NCBI GenBank assembly: GCA_905373565.1
Contig: CAJPTT010000062.1
Span: 1-9,420 of the forward strand
DNA length: 9,420 nucleotides
From: an uncultured Treponema sp.
GTDB taxonomy: Bacteria; Spirochaetota; Spirochaetia; Treponematales; Treponemataceae
Reading direction: 5' to 3'
The translations under genes and the position numbers were made by a program. Below are positions 7,797 through 9,420 of this stretch, piece after piece. The notes beneath the pieces were generated by a model. The model had not been told where the DNA came from. It did not search any database and saw only the letters and a list, made by a program, of their open reading frames with translations. Within the stretch, counting starts at the first letter, position 1, and every line of letters begins with the position of its first letter.

Positions 7797-8051
7797 GTTA
7801 CACGATACTTCTATGCAACTTTTTCATATTACAGTGCAAAGGTGATTCGTGTGGAAGAAAAATGAACAAGAAGATTTTTGAAAGCGATTTGTAAATCATG
7901 CATACAACACAGCATTGTATCTTTTAATAAATGATAGGCCCATAGAAACCGGCAACACCATCGACGGCATAACAGACGGTTCTGCACAGTCTGAACGATG
8001 GATATGCCGTTACGAAGAATCGCTTATCCCGCCGCGCTGTCTATCTTCATA
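7797..8051. other. Intergenic stretch between convergent rsgA and hipT
   Basis: No convincing gene was found. A ten-codon frame at 7862 (MNKKIFESDL) has a fair upstream purine run but stops at once. A TTG-started frame from 7915 runs on into hipT antisense with no recognisable motif. A weak hairpin (ATACAA 7902-7907, TTGTAT 7915-7920, seven-base loop) followed by CTTTTAATAA could be a poor rsgA terminator; its stem is only six A+T-rich pairs. ACACGA (7800-7805) and TCGTGT (7847-7852) are inverted but 41 nt apart. The most structured part is at 7958-8010, listed separately. Confidence 0.5.
7958..8010. repeat. Interleaved inverted repeats (pseudoknot-like order)
   Basis: Three perfect inverted pairs occur in 53 nt. 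CCATCG (7958-7963) pairs with CGATGG (7996-8001). ACGGCATA (7964-7971) pairs with TATGCCGT (8003-8010). CAGAC (7973-7977) pairs with GTCTG (7989-7993). The first two are interleaved (A-B-A'-B'), the order of an H-type pseudoknot or of two mutually exclusive folds, with the third nested inside. It lies about 41 nt past the hipT stop and 161 nt past the rsgA stop. No U-run follows on either strand, so it is not a standard terminator. The complementarity is seen; a function is not. Confidence 0.5.
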
Positions 8052-9002
8052 CTACTTTAGAGCGGATACTCTTTTATTAACTAACGCTATAAAGGCCTTT
8101 TTCATATCATCAGGTATTAAAGAATTACGGCACATTTCAATAAAAACAGGTGTCATAGATATCAATTGTCCTATCATTTTCTCTGCTGCAAGTTTCGCTA
8201 TGCCGTAACCGGTTGCAAAGATAAGAAAATCTTTACGATGAATATTGTTTTTCTTTCCATTTATCGGCAGAGCAAATTCTTCTTTGTCTTCCGGCATAAT
8301 GATATTGACCGGAAGCAAATCATATGCAGGGGAAAGATGATATACTCCCGAACCCGATTGCGTTTCAATCAAGGAAAAATTTTTCAAATGCATATCGGAA
8401 TTTCCGATAATAAACGAAAACACGAGTCGATAAAATAGTTCGGTTATATCAAGACCGGGACGATAAGAGTATTTTTTAATAATATTCCCGCATCGTTCAT
8501 AAGAGCCTTTATATTTATCTTGAGTCAATCTTAAATCAAGCTGACAAAAATCTTCCATAGCGATGAGCTTTACATTGGCATCTCTTGAAAAAACACGATC
8601 AATTCTTTTTGTAATATACGCATAAGAGTCTTTACTTTTTACAAGAGCGTGAGGAACGGTTACAATCTTAGCTTTATCTGCCATGGACATAGCAAGATGC
8701 TCAGATTCCGGCAACGCATGAAATTCTTTTACTTGAGGTTTCAAAATATATCCTGTAGGGTAATTCACAACAGTCAATCTGGGATACACGTCATTTGAAA
8801 GATGTAATGAAAGTTTTTTCTGAACACCCGGAATAGTATACCCTTTATTGGTGCTTTCTTTTGCTAGTTCTTCCAACACTGAGTCTGTTATTTCAATTTC
8901 CGGAATAACAGCTGTTGTGAAAAAATTTTTTATACATGTCTTATGCCAGCCGCTACTTTCATTATTGTCTTTTATCAGCTTTCCACAACACAGACAGTTC
9001 AT
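8052..9002 (-). CDS. hipT: HipT-type Ser/Thr kinase toxin (short HipA-family kinase)
   Basis: This is a 316-residue HipA-family kinase lacking the N-terminal subdomain of full HipA (about 440 residues); the preceding gene supplies that part. Residues 3-23 carry C3-x2-C6-x13-H20-x2-C23, a zinc-knuckle-like start. The Gly-rich loop is YTIPGVQKKLSL (55-66), followed by YILKPQ with the likely ATP-binding lysine K88, GNSDMHLKNFS with catalytic D203 and metal-binding N208, and SPAYDLLP with metal-binding D228. All catalytic residues are present, so it should be active. E. coli O127 HipT phosphorylates tryptophanyl-tRNA synthetase and classic HipA phosphorylates GltX; the target here is unknown. ATG 9002 overlaps the hipS stop (ATGA), and a GAGG (9010-9013) sits 7 nt upstream, so it has its own ribosome site plus coupling. 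The gene is clearly more A+T rich than rsgA, suggesting acquisition. The family call is firm; the toxin role is inferred. Confidence 0.88.
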   Translation of the reverse strand: MNCLCCGKLIKDNNESSGWHKTCIKNFFTTAVIPEIEITDSVLEELAKESTNKGYTIPGVQKKLSLHLSNDVYPRLTVVNYPTGYILKPQVKEFHALPESEHLAMSMADKAKIVTVPHALVKSKDSYAYITKRIDRVFSRDANVKLIAMEDFCQLDLRLTQDKYKGSYERCGNIIKKYSYRPGLDITELFYRLVFSFIIGNSDMHLKNFSLIETQSGSGVYHLSPAYDLLPVNIIMPEDKEEFALPINGKKNNIHRKDFLIFATGYGIAKLAAEKMIGQLISMTPVFIEMCRNSLIPDDMKKAFIALVNKRVSALK

Positions 9003-9331
9003 ATCTTTTCCTCACTTATGCTGACATTTCCGATAGGATCCTTACAAGCAACTAACAGCAAGGCAAATCTGTCTTTAGGGTCTATCTTCCAATTACGGCT
9101 TACAACCTCAAGAAGCCATCCTTCAGGAATCAGTCCATCAAAAAAGGAAAACAACGTTTTTGATGTATAGGGGTCTTTTCGAATCGGGAGCGTCAATGAA
9201 ACTGGATAATTATCTCCTTGCGCCATATAGGTTTCATCATAAGAAAAAGAATATCCCTCATCGGTTTCGCACAACTTTCCGGCGAAGTTATTATATACAT
9301 ACACATATGCAGTTCTGAATATATTTTTCAT
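8999..9331 (-). CDS. hipS: HipS-like protein (HipA N-terminal subdomain 1), likely antitoxin
   Basis: This 110-residue protein corresponds to the N-terminal subdomain of HipA. Visible signatures are a short beta-rich start (AYVYVYNNFAGKL), SLTLPIRKDPY (45-55, the family's S-x-LP segment), LFSFFDGLIPEGWLLE (60-75, matching HipA's F-NLLPEG motif), DRFALLLV (87-94) and KDPIGNVSI (97-105, matching GD-x-GA). In E. coli HipBST the HipS protein, not HipB, neutralises the kinase HipT, while HipB mainly binds DNA and augments this. That role is transferred here by homology and gene order. ATG 9331 follows the hipB stop by 16 nt and has no clear Shine-Dalgarno sequence, so translation may depend on ribosomes finishing hipB. 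Its TGA stop overlaps the hipT ATG by four bases. The alternative, that hipS and hipT are one frameshifted hipA, is unlikely because hipT has its own start module and ribosome site. Confidence 0.85.
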   Translation of the reverse strand: MKNIFRTAYVYVYNNFAGKLCETDEGYSFSYDETYMAQGDNYPVSLTLPIRKDPYTSKTLFSFFDGLIPEGWLLEVVSRNWKIDPKDRFALLLVACKDPIGNVSISEEKI

Positions 9332-9347
9332 TTATATGCTGCCGAAG

Positions 9348-9420
9348 TTATACCTTTTTACCCGGAACTGCTTCCATGCCGAACATCGCCAATGCAACAT
9401 TCACTTTATCCATGCGTACG
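9348..9420 (-). CDS. hipB: HipB-like helix-turn-helix antitoxin, C-terminal end only
   Basis: Only the last 24 codons before the TAA stop at 9348-9350 are inside the window. The reading frame gives a tail of VRMDKVNVALAMFGMEAVPG then KKV, open to the window edge. The V-R-x-D-K-V-x-x-x-L-x-x-F/L-G-M/L pattern is typical of the end of Xre/HipB-type (HTH_3) regulators, where it follows the DNA-binding domain. Position supports the call: it is the first gene of a hipB-hipS-hipT order, 16 nt before hipS. As the DNA-binding member it would be expected to bind operators upstream of itself, outside this window, and repress the operon. The helix-turn-helix is not visible, so identity depends on the tail and the context. 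Confidence 0.65.
   Translation of the reverse strand, partial: VRMDKVNVALAMFGMEAVPGKKV

Noticed and set aside
7862..7894. Ten-codon peptide MNKKIFESDL after rsgA
   Set aside because: Too short to support. It resembles the start of a lost gene as much as a leader peptide, and nothing follows it to regulate on this strand.
7902..7930. Intrinsic terminator for rsgA
   Set aside because: The stem is only six A+T-rich pairs with a four-T run. It was kept as a note in the intergenic entry and not called as a terminator.
7958..8010. Integron attC site
   Set aside because: The inverted repeats suggested it, but the RYYYAAC and GTTRRRY core sites are not met at the expected ends and no integrase or cassette array is visible.
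7915..8208. 97-codon + strand frame after rsgA
   Set aside because: It starts at TTG without a ribosome site, has no recognised motif, and its second half is antisense to hipT.
8999..9002. hipS and hipT as one hipA broken by a frameshift
   Set aside because: The combined length does resemble HipA, but hipT starts with its own Cys/His module and ribosome site, the junction is a classic ATGA overlap, and the split matches known HipBST organisation.

Overview
The window looks like chromosomal DNA of a spirochaete, most likely an oral Treponema. This rests on remembered protein resemblance: a divergent PRPP synthetase, a long class III fructose-bisphosphatase of the kind common in anaerobes, a stand-alone CreD-like membrane protein, and a split HipA-type kinase locus. 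Nothing in the window proves the genus. No rRNA, tRNA, CRISPR array or insertion sequence was seen.

Layout. On the + strand, positions 2-3892 hold a tight three-gene run: the 3' part of a ribose-phosphate pyrophosphokinase gene (prs, cut by the window edge), a creD-like inner-membrane protein gene, and an FGGY-family sugar kinase gene. The gaps are 17 nt and 4 nt, so this is probably one operon. It converges on a class III fructose-1,6-bisphosphatase gene (fbp) on the - strand, and the two stop codons share four bases (3889-3892). Positions 5854-6057 form a divergent promoter region. The fbp side has a strong Shine-Dalgarno sequence preceded by a 20-bp hairpin, and the murI side has a good sigma-70-like promoter. 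The + strand then carries glutamate racemase (murI) and the ribosome-assembly GTPase rsgA, joined by a one-base stop/start overlap.

After rsgA comes about 255 nt with no convincing gene, including a compact set of interleaved inverted repeats. The right end (8052-9420, - strand) is visibly more A+T rich and carries hipB (C-terminal end only), hipS and hipT. This is the gene order of the tripartite HipBST toxin-antitoxin systems, in which HipA is split into a small N-terminal protein (HipS) and a short kinase (HipT). It is the most interesting part of the window. HipT has a complete kinase core, a Cys/His zinc-knuckle-like N-terminus, and a Gly-rich loop reading T-I-P where the E. coli O127 HipT has its two phosphorylated serines (S-I-S).

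How the genes fit together. The left two thirds are housekeeping functions: PRPP supply, sugar phosphorylation, gluconeogenesis, the D-glutamate precursor for cell wall, and 30S maturation. The right end is an accessory stress/defence module, probably acquired, lying tail-to-tail against rsgA.
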